Under the pieces are notes generated by a model. That model saw only the letters and a list, made by a program, of their open reading frames with translations, did no database searches and was not told where the DNA came from. Below are positions 1 to 10,752 of a stretch of 23,533 nt of DNA, in pieces. This DNA comes from Asterionellopsis glacialis. Its lineage: Eukaryota; Bacillariophyta; Plagiogrammaphyceae; Rhaphoneidales; Asterionellopsidaceae. Within the stretch, counting starts at the first letter, position 1, and each line of letters opens with the position of its first letter. The stretch covers positions 1 to 23,533 of the forward strand of contig WKLE02002435.1 of the NCBI GenBank assembly GCA_014885115.2. Direction: 5' to 3'. A program made the position numbers and the translations under genes.

Positions 1-288
1 AAGAAACTCAAGAAAGAGGGTAACAATAATGGTTCCAACAAGTCAAAGAATTTTAAAGGCAAACACAACAACTGTGGCAAGACTGGTCATAAGAAAGCTG
101 ATTGCTGGCAACTTGAAGATAAACTTAAGGACACAGGAGTTACAGATATGAGAACACTTATGGAACAAGCACTTGTACTTAACCAAAAGTTACATAATGC
201 AGGGCACAGAATGTTCCAATACAAAACTCATCAAGGTAATGATTACTATAGCTGTACAAGTAATGACTTACAAAGATCCACACAATGA
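1..288 (+). mobile_element. Ty1/copia-type Gag fragment with zinc knuckle (5' end outside window)
   Basis: The frame is open from the first base and stops at 286-288, leaving 95 residues. A Lys/Asn-rich stretch leads into a retroviral-type zinc knuckle at residues 22-35 (HNNCGKTGHKKADCW). It has the C-x4-H-x4-C spacing and the following Trp that are usual in copia Gag proteins. The first of the four metal ligands, normally Cys, is His here (codon cac at 64-66). No protease, integrase or reverse transcriptase frame follows, so this is a truncated copy. The segment contains no CpG, as expected for a methylated and decaying transposable element. Assignment to copia rather than another Gag-bearing element rests on the knuckle and its basic flank only. 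Confidence 0.7.
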
Positions 289-1507
289 CCATTTTGCAAG
301 CAAAGAATGAGAGGAGGGAAGAAAGCAAATAATATTGATTGATCAAATAGAAATGAAAGGATGCAATGTGGAGAATGATGAGATGTGATGTGATGTGTGA
401 AAAACAAGGTGTATGTAAAACTGTATAAACAAGTACATCTGATGTGGTGATATGTGATCAGTTGATTGGAGTGTGAAGATGGTGTCAATGGTGCTGTCAC
501 AGCTTTATGAATCACAAGATAAAACAATAAAATAGTCTCACAAATCATTTTGGACAATCACTGTCGGAGCCTTCTCACAGGTAGATTGTTCCTTGTACTT
601 TATGCATAACTGGTTCAATAGAAGCAGTTCCTCTTCTGGTCTTGCTGCAATTGGCAGTTCTGATCTAGGTTAGTTTGGTTTTGTGATGAGGGTCAAATCT
701 ATTAGACAACCATAATAACAATTTACAGTACCAACTTAATTTAATTAATTAAGAGAAGGGTTCCTTGGCCATGCACCCTACACTCCTTTCAGGGTAGAGT
801 CACAAGAACCCTAAACCTAAAGTTTGATTTTGCTTTTGATTTATTTGTGTCCTCTTCACAAATATATCTTTTTGATAAGATATGATTTAGAGTTCAGTTC
901 ACTGGGCAATTCCTCAGGAGAATCCCAATTATAAAGTTAATATAAAATATTACAAATTGGTCAAATGGATTGGATTAAATATCAAAGTTAAAATTCAAAA
1001 AGACTAAATCAATTAAACAAAAGTGTCTTTCTGTTCAGTATCTTTGGTTACCAATCCAGGGTGCAAAAGGGCAGGCAAAGAAAACAACTTGCTTATACAA
1101 GAGTTCCCGTGGTCTCTGGACTGATCAATTGTGCAGAGCCAAGCATTCTTCCTGTTGAGAGTTCCAATGCTAAGTAGAAAACCATCATTTTGGAATGATC
1201 AACATTGAATTTAAAGATGCAAAATAAATATTTCATATGGGTAATCTGAAAGAACATGCAGAGTAGTGTATGCGACATCTTTCAGGTATCATACTCTTTG
1301 AAGCTACTTGTATCTCCAGAAGGTACGCATCAATATTATGAAAATGATAATTTATTGTTTCTATCAGTATCATGTATGTTTTTCCTATTAAGACAAGACT
1401 ACAACCACAACAGTTGCATGAGTTGCAGCCACTGTTGTTGAATGCGACCTTTGCCAGATATTTCTAAGATTCACTAATGGGGGAAAAGGACGTGACTCCG
1501 CTGCACT
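289..1507. other. CpG-depleted non-coding stretch, probable transposable-element relic
   Basis: No credible gene is seen. From position 1 to about 1272 I count only two CpG dinucleotides (565 and 1108), although TG and CA are abundant. This matches the Gag relic at 1-288 and suggests one old, formerly methylated insertion. A palindromic AT tract (about 737-751) and an imperfect inverted repeat (757-767 with 803-812) lie inside. CpGs reappear after about 1270, which may mark the edge of the insertion. I could not find paired LTRs or a target-site duplication. The last 200 bases or so are probably the 3' flank of the E2 gene on the minus strand. Confidence 0.5.
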
Positions 1508-2925
1508 TTACAACCTTTTCAAACTCTTTTTCTTGCTTTTCTTATCGCCTGCCTTTCCAAGTTTCTTACTACTCGTACTACTAGTGGCACTATTGCTACG
1601 GCTTAACTGTTTGGATGTTTTGCTTCGAAGAGGTTGTTCTGTAGGTTCTAAGCTATTCTTTTGTTGTAATGGTTTTCCCTCGGTATTGTTACTACTATTA
1701 CCACCAACCCCTCCCCTGTTATTATCACCATCTTTTCCTTCATCTGCAGAAGATGATTCTTCTTCATCATCGTCACCAGTAAATGGACGGGGTCTTCCAT
1801 GAACTCCTGCCATAAGTCTTGCTCTCTTTGCATATTCATCATAACTTTCCATAAATAATTTACCAGCCTCGTCATTGAGACTACTTTCCGGGAACGGCAC
1901 AATCATTAAACAACGAATGACACTCAGCACATGAGAAAAGGTTGTTTCAGACGTCCAATCTTTCTTTAACGTGTTCACACAAATAGCCCCTGTCGAATTG
2001 TCTACATTTGGATGGTAAATCTTGGTTGTGAAGTAACCTCGGGGAGGAGACGCCGGAAAGTCAGAAGACAACACAAGCTTGAGTTGAAAGTATTTCTTTT
2101 CATAAGGAGTTCCAGTAGGTCCTTGTATTTCGGCCTGTTTCGATCGTATTCAAGGAAAGAAACAAAGATTCCGAGAAAGGTGAGTATTAGCAGCAAAACA
2201 TGACAAAGGGGGAAAATTGCACGATCGTAGACCATGGTAGTCAGTCGCACTTCCACCCAACGCATGTCTGAAATGTGGAGGGCGATGATTTTGGGATTTG
2301 TATGGTGATCCTGTACGGATGGTGACACCGTGTATCATGGTACCTAGGCTGCTACCAGGCATGTGTATTCCAAGTCCCACATACATATTTTTGGTAGGCA
2401 CTTTGACCAATCAAAATAGTAAGAGGAATCCAGGAATTTTCTACTTAACAAAAATACATCGCCGATTGGAGGCATCATAACGGTCAATGCGTCACATGGG
2501 ATAGGCACTTAAATGACTTATTGCCGTTGCAAATTGTTATTGAATTATATACTCATGAAGAAGTATATATGTTATTTGATACATGAAAACACGACATGAA
2601 AGACACCATGTGGTCTTGATGTCGTCGATTCGACGATGGCGACAACGACAAAGATAAAACGCAAATTCTTACGCAGCACTTCAGAGGGGAAATTCTATGA
2701 TTCAAAACTTACCATAACCTCTCCAAGACTTGCTGGCACACCAGTTTCACTATCAACAACAAGCCGAATACCTTCTGGAGGATTTTTGTGCAAATCTCGC
2801 ACTTCTCGAGCAACTCTCGTCAATGTTCGAGGAGGCAAGTTTTCACTGCTCATACTTGTCGTGCTTGACGATCGTGAATACGAACGATACAAGCTTCCTC
2901 TTCCGACGGCAGTAGATGAAGACAT
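1508..2925 (-). CDS. UBE2S: Ubiquitin-conjugating enzyme E2, UBE2S (E2-EPF) type, two exons
   Basis: Exon 1 is 2925-2713, the intron is 2712-2135 (gtaagt...cag, phase 0) and exon 2 is 2134-1508, giving 279 residues. The start is the first in-frame ATG. A second ATG at 2853 begins MSSENLPP and would align almost exactly with the animal N-terminus, giving 255 residues. The UBC fold runs from ENLPP through [20 protein letters not shown] and IYHPN to the catalytic Cys in [12 protein letters not shown] (residue 123, or 99 from the second ATG). An acidic/Asn-rich linker and a Lys-rich tail ending KSLKRL follow. In animals UBE2S extends K11-linked chains on substrates of the anaphase-promoting complex, and its basic tail with a terminal LRRL docks on that complex. 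The near-identical ending here supports orthology rather than membership of a generic E2 family. The gene is divergent from the KH-protein gene. Confidence 0.92.
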
Positions 2926-4433
2926 TGTTTGGTTGGTAAAAGTGAACGATGACGACGACGACGACGACAATTCAATTTGCAGCAACCGATTGTTGATTTC
3001 TTTGGAGCTGAGTGGCGATTCTTCTCAGTAAACTTGAAATTATTTCTACCTATCTCTATGGGTTTCGAGTTGCGACACGAACGAAACAAACGAATTTTAG
3101 AAAATACTGATCTGACAAATAACGGCTACTGCCAAAACACAACATACACATACATAGGTCTCACAGGTAACACATACATGTAGTGCTCTTACCTGGTATG
3201 GTCCTACATGTATCTGGTTACCAAGTACCTGGTACCAGCATAGGACTTCACCGTAACTACGGTAGGTCCTAATAGGTACCAGGTACCTCTTGGGCGGACT
3301 GGACCTTATAATTGGTATCTGGTACTCTCGTCATTATGACAGCGAGTCACAAGCTTGTAAGGCCTACCTGGTAAGTGCGTTTTGGTGTACCAGGTATCGC
3401 GTTGTCAGCAAGATTGACCTGGAAGAAGGACAGACACAAAACTAGAGGTTTGTTCAGAAATGATGACGTCTTGTCTTCCGAGTCTAAATTTTGGGTCCGT
3501 TATTATTTAGATTCCGGATTCCTTTCAAGTACGTCCTGATCGACAGGAGTTGGTAACACGTACATGACGCACGTACGAAAATGCGACACAGAGCACGTTT
3601 GTGACGTACTGTATACACCACCTGTGACGTACTCGTTCTTTTTTCCTTTCCCAGTTTGCTCCCAAGCTTTTTCCTTTTTTGTCGCTCGTACAAATCTACA
3701 CGTCTTTTGTACTAGCCATCAAAGATTTGCCTTCCGATATTGTGGTGTACATTTGGGGTGCCTCCGTGGGACATCCAACCTCTCTGTTTGGAAGGGAAGA
3801 CGAAACCAAGGCCTCATTGGAGAGCGACTACGGTACTGTAGGACTTGTGAGGATCCGCAATTTGTGGTCGATTTCAACAGTTGGAAGGAAATTACGGCTG
3901 CATCGCATGTATTTCATCAATTGTGGTGGATTGAATTGAAGTGGTGTGGATAATTTTTGCCGTCGGAATCATCGTCATTTTTTCATTTTGTGAAAAAGAA
4001 AAATTCTTCAAAGTCTTGCGTCACGAGTTCAGTTGCCGAGGTGTAGTGCTAAGGAGTGTTATAAAGGATTCCTTTTCGGGAGATTATCTCTAAAGCAGTT
4101 TCTTGTAGGAATCGACAAGAAGGGAATTTTAGCTCGACTTCTGATCAAGTACGTTTCTCTCTTAAAAAAATCAATTCCGGGAACACGTCTCACACTGGCA
4201 ATATCATGATACGGATATGATTTCATCTAACACTTTGCTTTCTTCTATTTTGATTTCAAAGCAACTGGTACCATTGTTTAGTTATCTCTCTAATGAATGT
4301 TTAACTAAGAGTGTTTTAGTTAAGGGACGTTTGGAGAGAGAGAAGATAACCGAGGTGTACAGGATATCTTTTTGGGGACTCAGGCTTCGAAGGGGAACAT
4401 TTCGGCCTAGTGGACTAGATCTCGATTCGGAAT
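2926..4433. promoter_or_regulatory. Divergent spacer / bidirectional promoter between UBE2S and the KH-protein gene
   Basis: This 1.5 kb spacer separates two outward-reading genes and must hold both promoters and 5' UTRs. It contains at least seven copies or variants of the odd palindrome TACC(A/T)GGTA between 3190 and 3396. A cluster of TGACGT-type motifs follows: TGACGTC at 3464-3470, TGACGC at 3565-3570, and an 11-bp direct repeat TGTGACGTACT at 3600-3610 and 3623-3633. Open frames of 76-129 codons occur in 3564-4447 but resemble no family I know, and some lack an ATG. I treat that part as the 5' flank or UTR of the KH gene. No TATA box could be assigned with confidence. Confidence 0.5.
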
Positions 4434-7400
4434 ATGGACACAAATAGAGTAAGTGGATAGAGATAGCCCAAAGACTGCTGTAAGGAATGGGGACGTTTGG
4501 ATAACGAAAGAAATTGGCGCCTGGATCGAATAAGAAGTGCCATTTTTGTTTCGTTTCCGAAGGAGACTTTACTGAAAGGGAATTGTTGTTGGCGGCAGAG
4601 CATGTTGATTGTGATCATTCATTTTAAATTCAGCGACGCTAACAAAACTATTTTTTCGGATCTTTTCTGGGACCTTTTTCCTTTTTACTCGTGAAGGATG
4701 AAAATGACGGCGAAAGCCAAGACAATGTAAATCGACGGGGTGACATCGGTACAGCTGTAGGAGATCCTTTACCATCTCAAAGACATCTTGGTCATCAACA
4801 AGGACACTACGCAGCAACGGATATTCCTCAACAGGACTTGTGGGGTGCATCAGGGGCAGGAAGAGCACCGGGAACAGAGCACGCTAAACACGTTTCAGTT
4901 ACTCTACCAAATAGAACCCAGACGGAACACGCACAGCAAAGTTCTCCACCACCTCACTCGTCGGGAAACACAACAACTGCGACAACACCTACAAGCACAA
5001 CAACCGGTTGTTCTTCGGATTCAACTGGTGGAGATGCACACTCCCCTTCTCATGTAGCACATAGTGCTCCAGCAACAATACCAGAGAGTGCCCCGTCATC
5101 AGGGTCCATAACCGTCGGGCCCCAAATACCAATTCAAGGGCCGAACCCTCCAATAGAACAAGAACCATGGAGTCAAAATATTGCTGACAACATAGTTCAG
5201 TCCACTTCTGAGTACGGGCAACCGCCGGGATCATCAATAGAGTACCCACGATCCGACAGTGCGCCTGCATCCTTTGGTCAACGTCCAACCCTTGAACGAC
5301 AGGGAAGTTCCAATGCGGAATTTTCCTGTGCTATAAAGCTATTGGTATCAAACAATGTCGCCGGATCAATTATCGGTCGTTCAGGTCAAACCATCATCGA
5401 ACTACAATCTCAGTCATCCACACGGATTAAACTGAGCCAGAGCGGTGATTATTATCCCGGGACTCAAGACAGAGTATGTCTCATCCAAGGAAACCCCGAG
5501 AATGTCAAGAAAGCAACAAGCCTCGTCCTTACACGGCTGTTTGCTTTACAGCAACAACAGCACTACCACCACTTTCCCTGGCAGGGTCAACCACAGCAGC
5601 AAGGTCAACAGGGACTAGCACTAGCACCCGACAGCAGTATAGCACTGGGTATGCCGGGGTCAACGGAAGACCCTGGGATGATGGTAAATCCATCGGGTGG
5701 ACCCCCTACTTTTGCATTTGTAGTACGACTGGTAGTGCCAGTTCCCTGTTGTGGTATGATTATTGGTAAAGGTGGAACGAATGTCAAACACATGGTCGAA
5801 TCATCTGGAGTATCAGCAGTCAGGTTATCGCCAAAAGAAGGAACAAGTGCGGAAGCAACTGCTGCAGCAGCAATGATATCAGCTACCTCCGAGCGAGCTG
5901 TAACAATAACAGGACCAGATCTCGAGAGCTGCATCAAATGCATGTTCATCATCCTAGACGGGATGGCATCACATCCCGATATTTCTCGCTACGCCAACAT
6001 GACAACGAGCTACTCTCGAGTTTTGTCCGCAGCTCATGCCGCTCAAGCGGCTGTTGCGGCGGCATCTGTTCACGGAGCTGCACCTGCAGGATCAGGTGCT
6101 GCTGCGGCAGCAGGAAATCGCCATACACCTGATTCATCAACACAACCGTATGGTGTAGATACGTCCAACCCGAATACAATGGGCATCTGGGACCGTCAAC
6201 AGCAAGAAAGACAAGGTGCAGTGCCACCTCCAAGCTCCATGATACCAACAGCTGGTGCATTCGATTCATTGCATTTGTCACAATCCATGTTTCAAGATAG
6301 AGCGATGGATGTAATGGGCGCTTCATCAGCTCCAACCTCGCCACATTTACGAGCACGTGAAAATCTATCTTCGTACCACGCAAGTCCAGTATTTGGTGCA
6401 CCAGCCTCTGCAGGATTTCTCCAAGGTCCACAAAGAGATGTGCCACCTAGCCCCTACTCACATAGTCCACGAAGACCCATGCCTGGTCCATCACCTCCGT
6501 CATCACAGGGTGCCTATTTGATCCCCCCATCCCAACCTCAATCATTTCAAGGTCAGCCAGGAATGATTGGTGGTGAAAATATTGCGCAAGCAGGAGCCAG
6601 TGTAACTGCAGCAACTCCAGCACCTGCAGTTGGAGCTGGAACAGGAGTGTTTCCCGTCAGTACATCTGCACCTGACCTACTTGCATTACAAATGCAAGAT
6701 GCACTACGGGTGTCAGCAGATATGCAACAACAGCAACACCAATCATTCTTGTCTTCAGGAGGAGGTATGGTGGATTCTTCTGGTGGATCAGTACCTACGT
6801 ATCCTACCAGTGGTCACCCATCTGCACAACTATCTGCATCAGGAGGGTCACCTCAGTCTACAACAAATCCAGGCGGTGTAATTACAGCGCAGGTTGCTAT
6901 TCCAGATAGTCTAATCGGATCTATATTAGGTCGTGGTGGCCGTACATTAAACGAATTAATGATGTTGTCCAACACCAAAATCCGTATTAGTCAACGGGGA
7001 GAGTATGTTCCTGGTACTAAAAATCGTATAGTAACAATTCGTGGTGCAACGACACAAAGTGTTTCTACAGCTCAATTTCTCATGAGTCAACGGATGGTTA
7101 TCCCCCCCACAGCTGTGAATACAACGACAGGACAAACTGTGCTTCCGTTACATCCAATGATGGCGTCACAGCACCAGCTGCAACATCAACAACAAGGGGG
7201 TAGCGGAAACAGTCAGGCCGTCCCGTACGGAAGTGCCGCCACTGCGACGTCTTCCAAGTCTGTCTCTGCTTCGGCTCCGCAAGAGCTTTCTTCTGAACAA
7301 GGAGCAGAACAACAAGTACCTCAACAGAAACAACAAAAATCTTCAGAAAAAAAGCCGGGGCAACAACAAACACAACAGCAGCAGCCATCGTCATCGCATC

Positions 7401-7519
7401 CACAACAGGAACAGCATACATCAGCGGCAGGTAATACTGTTTCTAATGCTTCGACAACAGCACCACCATCAACTACTGAGCAGCAGCAACAACAACGGGA
7501 AAACCAGCCTTCCTCTTAA
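4434..7519 (+). CDS. Three-KH-domain RNA-binding protein (NOVA/PCBP-like layout)
   Basis: The long frame has no usable ATG before its first KH domain, and an in-frame stop lies at 4640. A five-codon first exon (4434-4448, MDTNR) with a strong donor (gtaagt at 4449) joins in frame to exon 2 at 4697. A CTAAC branch-point-like element lies at 4639-4643. The product is 945 residues. KH1 is about 211-288 (loop GRSG), KH2 about 343-428 (loop GKGG) and KH3 about 733-806 (loop GRGG). KH1 and KH3 carry the IIGR/ILGR...T-I-x-L core and the YPGT/VPGT segment seen in NOVA-type proteins. Long Ser/Pro/Ala/Gln-rich linkers and a poly-Gln C-terminus are probably disordered. The family binds pyrimidine-rich or YCAY RNA in splicing, stability or translation. 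Which of these applies here cannot be told from sequence. The 3' flank is strikingly G-poor and C-rich. Confidence 0.9.
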
Positions 7520-9221
7520 GATGTTTTTTTGTTTATATCACCCTCCTCTCTACGCCTGTGTTTCCTAACTTCTCACACAAAAGTATCCACAACATCTCAT
7601 AAACAACACTATCCGCATCAACTTCATACACGCACAAACACGCACCGACCCACACTCACTCACTTCACACACAAGACAAAACACTCGCCTCCTTCAACCC
7701 CCCTAAGAACTCCTATATCATCCAACAAACCAATCATCAAATTTTTTAGAGCCCGTTTTGTGTATAGGTGGATAACTAGTTTCTCTTTCACACACACCCA
7801 CAACGACGACAACTACCGGTTATGAAATACCAGAATGGTAGGACTTGTGTGTCCATGTGAAGTACAATGAAAGGACCTGACACACATACACAAAACACAC
7901 ACAAAACACACACAGAAACCATCCATGATGTATTGTGTGATATTCACCAAAACCCCGCTAGCATTCTTTTAACCAAAAAAAAACACACAAGTCTTTCGAA
8001 TTACCTTTTGTCCGGGAACAAAGCGATCTGTCTTTTTTGAATTTTCGGGTTTTCAATGAGCGTGATTGCATTGCACGTTCTCTCCAATTTGTAGGATTAT
8101 ACTTTTCCGTATGTTTTGAATTCGGGGAGAGTCAAATCAACTCCCCCTCTCTTTCGCAATACGTATTATTATCAATCCTACAGACAACTCCGAATAAGAA
8201 CAATCCAGATTATTTTACAGAACATTTTCCTATTCAACAACAAGTGAGGTTTTTGTGAGGCCCTCGCTCATTCTCTCCAAACGATACCAGTGCTGTCTGT
8301 ACAACACAGACTGCCAGAATGCTGTGAGAGACAATTAGAAGAAAGGAGGGCTCTCGAGTAGTACAGAAGAGTAGAACGATACAAAAATGAAAATACTTGT
8401 ATTTGTAAGATTCTACATCAAATACAGATCCTATTTATATGAAATGTGGTTTGGACAAATGGTCTTCTTGCAGTTAGTTCTGCTTTCTGAGTTCTGTTCG
8501 CCGGCGATGCTGTCGTCATCATGAGCTTGCTGTCATCTCCAAAGACTATTTATTTGTCTGTCTTACGCACGTATCATAATAATTATAATAGAGCTTCAAA
8601 GTAAAATCATACCCTGTTCATCGGACAAAAGATAAAGCTCTTCGCACACCAGCTGCACCCAACGACCAGAAGATGAGCACCTAGACGTAATGGTACTATT
8701 CTTAAGCCACGTAGGAATAATATTTGATACGATGTATGTTGGACCAAACATAACACACAGCGTCCCAAAGGAAGATGAGAAGAGAACATTGATGTCGGTT
8801 CTTTTGATGCGCTCTTGAATACGCGCGTCATGTTCCTCCTTGCAAATACATTTTCACCAATCAAAAATGAAGGAAAAAAGATCCGATAGAGCCAAAAGCG
8901 AACAGAAGGTCTGCCCGACTTTGCTGCTGTACTGCGGGAAGGAAACGTTACAGTACCGCCGTACAGGGATTCTACTTTACGTTAAAACCCCGTGAAAGTC
9001 ATACGAAAAAAATCTTGTTTTCGATTCCGGGGCGAAACCCGAGCCTCCGCTGCTGGCGTCTTCTCTCCTTTGCAATTTTATGTATATTTTAATACCGGCA
9101 GCTCACTACTGTCTGTATGTACGGTCGGTACCTGTAAGAATCTGGTTTGGATTTCAAACGACCCTATCAAACAGAACCAAGCCATCCTCATCAAAAAACG
9201 AGATAAACACACACAGCGACA
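7520..9221. other. Intergenic spacer: C-rich 3' flank of the KH gene, CA repeats, upstream region of DLST
   Basis: About 7530-7730 is A/C-rich with very few G on the plus strand and is probably 3' UTR of the KH gene. CA-rich microsatellite DNA lies at about 7881-7917. The frames in 8037-8258 (plus) and 8607-8864 (minus) start with non-ATG codons and match no family I recognise. GTAC-containing motifs recur at about 8950-8970 and 9119-9133, just upstream of the 2-oxoglutarate dehydrogenase E2 gene. No RNA gene is seen. Confidence 0.6.
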
Positions 9222-10752
9222 ATGATGAATCGTGTCCTTTCCATGGCGTCGCGTCGTGCGGCGTCCATTGCATTATCACGAGAAGTTACTTCATCACTTC
9301 GATCAGCTGTACGAACATATGGTTCTCGTCCGGGATTGCTCATGCCTGTAAAAACCATTGAGGTAGGTTGTCGTGTCGTCTGTCTCTGAAACAAAAGTGA
9401 TGGGTCTTAATTCTTTGCGAGTTCGGCCGTGTAAATTCGAGTCGAATCATCAAAAACATCATTTTTTTTAAATGCGAAAATGAATTTTTAAAATTTTATG
9501 TGTGTCCATGTCATGACAAGTGTTGATGCTCACATTTTCCGTCGTATTTCTTTCAACTTCTTTATACACGATCTTGCCATGATTGGAATTCAACTCGTTA
9601 AAAAAATAAAAGGTACCCACCATGGGAGATAGTATTACAGAGGGTACTATTGTAGATTTACCTGTAGGACCTGGTGACTACGTTGCTGCCGATGATGTCG
9701 TTGTAGTCTTGGAAACAGATAAGGTATCTGTGGATGTTCGTGCTCCAGAGGGAGGAGCTGTTGTTGAAATTTTAGGTGAAATCGATGATGTCGTTGAAGT
9801 TGGTTCAAATCTATTTCGAATTGATACAGATGCTGAACCTGCCGAAGGTGCTGGTGTACCCACTACGAAAGCTGTAGCACCCGAAGAACCTGCTGCACCG
9901 GCTGCAGAACCAGTGGCTGCTGCTGCCGCTCCTGCAGCACCGGCTGCTGCAGCTGCCGCACCACCACCACCACCCAAGGCATCTACTCCACCTCCTCCTC
10001 CTGCACCATCTGCACCAGCCTCAGCTCCTGCCTTTTTGGGACAACGTACCGAACGTCGTACCAAAATGTCTCGCATGAGACAACGTGTGGCTGCACGTCT
10101 TAAGGATGCACAAAATACAGCAGCCATGTTGACTACCTTCCAAGAAGTTGATATGGGTAATCTTATGGAAATGCGATCCAAGCATAAGGAAGCCTTTTTT
10201 GAAAAACATGGTGTGAAACTTGGATTCATGTCTGCCTTTGTCAAGGCATCGACAGCTGCACTTCAAGAAGTACCTGCCATTAATGGATACATTGACGATG
10301 AAACGAAAGAAATTGTGTACAGGGAATACTGTGACGTGAGTGTCGCCGTTGCAAGTCCTACTGGATTAGTCGTACCTGTCTTGAGGAATACGGAGGGCAT
10401 GTCCTTTGCGGACGTGGAAAGGAATATTGCCATGTACGGACAAAAGGCACGTGAGGGTACATTGGCCTTGGATGATATGGCAGGTGGTACCTTTACAATT
10501 AGTAATGGTGGTGTCTTTGGATCTCTCATGGGAACACCCATTATTAACCCTCCCCAAAGTGCCATCCTTGGTATGCACGCTACCAAGATGCGTGCTGTCG
10601 TGAATGATAAGGGTGAAGTTGTCGCACGGCCCATGATGTATTTGGCATTGACCTACGATCATCGACTTATTGATGGAAGGGAAGGTGTTACCTTCTTGAA
10701 GAGTATTGCCGAAAAGATTGCGGATCCTTCCAAACTTTTGTTGGATCTTTAA
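9222..10752 (+). CDS. DLST: Dihydrolipoyllysine succinyltransferase, E2 of 2-oxoglutarate dehydrogenase, mitochondrial
   Basis: Exon 1 is 9222-9362 (47 codons), the intron is 9363-9612 (gtaggt...aag, phase 0) and exon 2 is 9613-10752, giving 426 residues. Exon 1 encodes an Arg/Ser-rich mitochondrial presequence ending near RTYG plus the first strand of the lipoyl domain (VKTIE), which continues as [11 protein letters not shown] across the junction. The lipoyl domain spans about 43-120, with the lipoylated Lys84 in ETDKVSV. A Pro/Ala-rich swinging linker spans about 121-188. As in animal DLST, no peripheral subunit-binding domain is evident. The acyltransferase domain, about 194-426, has the catalytic motif DHRLIDG with His397 and Asp401. 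The enzyme transfers the succinyl group to CoA in the TCA cycle. ATG codons occur at both 9222 and 9225, and the first is used here. It converges on the COX7a-like gene. Confidence 0.96.

Noticed and set aside
1093..1278. Minus-strand frame of 61 codons ending next to the left relic
   Set aside because: Short, no family resemblance, and it lies in CpG-depleted relic sequence. It may be a transposon fragment but I cannot support it.
2926..2985. Longer N-terminus for the UBE2S-type protein, with a poly-Ser run
   Set aside because: The first codon of that extension is TTG, not ATG. The first in-frame ATG is at 2925.
3564..3953. ATG-started frame of 129 codons, Cys-rich, in the UBE2S/KH spacer
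   Set aside because: No recognisable motif. It overlaps another open frame of similar length and lies in the expected 5' flank or UTR of the KH gene.
4691..4696. GTG as the start of the KH protein
   Set aside because: Eukaryotic nuclear genes rarely start at GTG, and a spliced ATG exon at 4434-4448 joins in frame.
8607..8864. Minus-strand frame of 85 codons
   Set aside because: It begins with TTG. From the first ATG only 74 residues remain, with no known motif and no splice partner.
9678..10244. Long minus-strand frame antisense to DLST, and similar frames opposite OTC, PDX1 and COX11
   Set aside because: These are shadows of biased coding sequence, and the sense strand encodes complete known enzymes.
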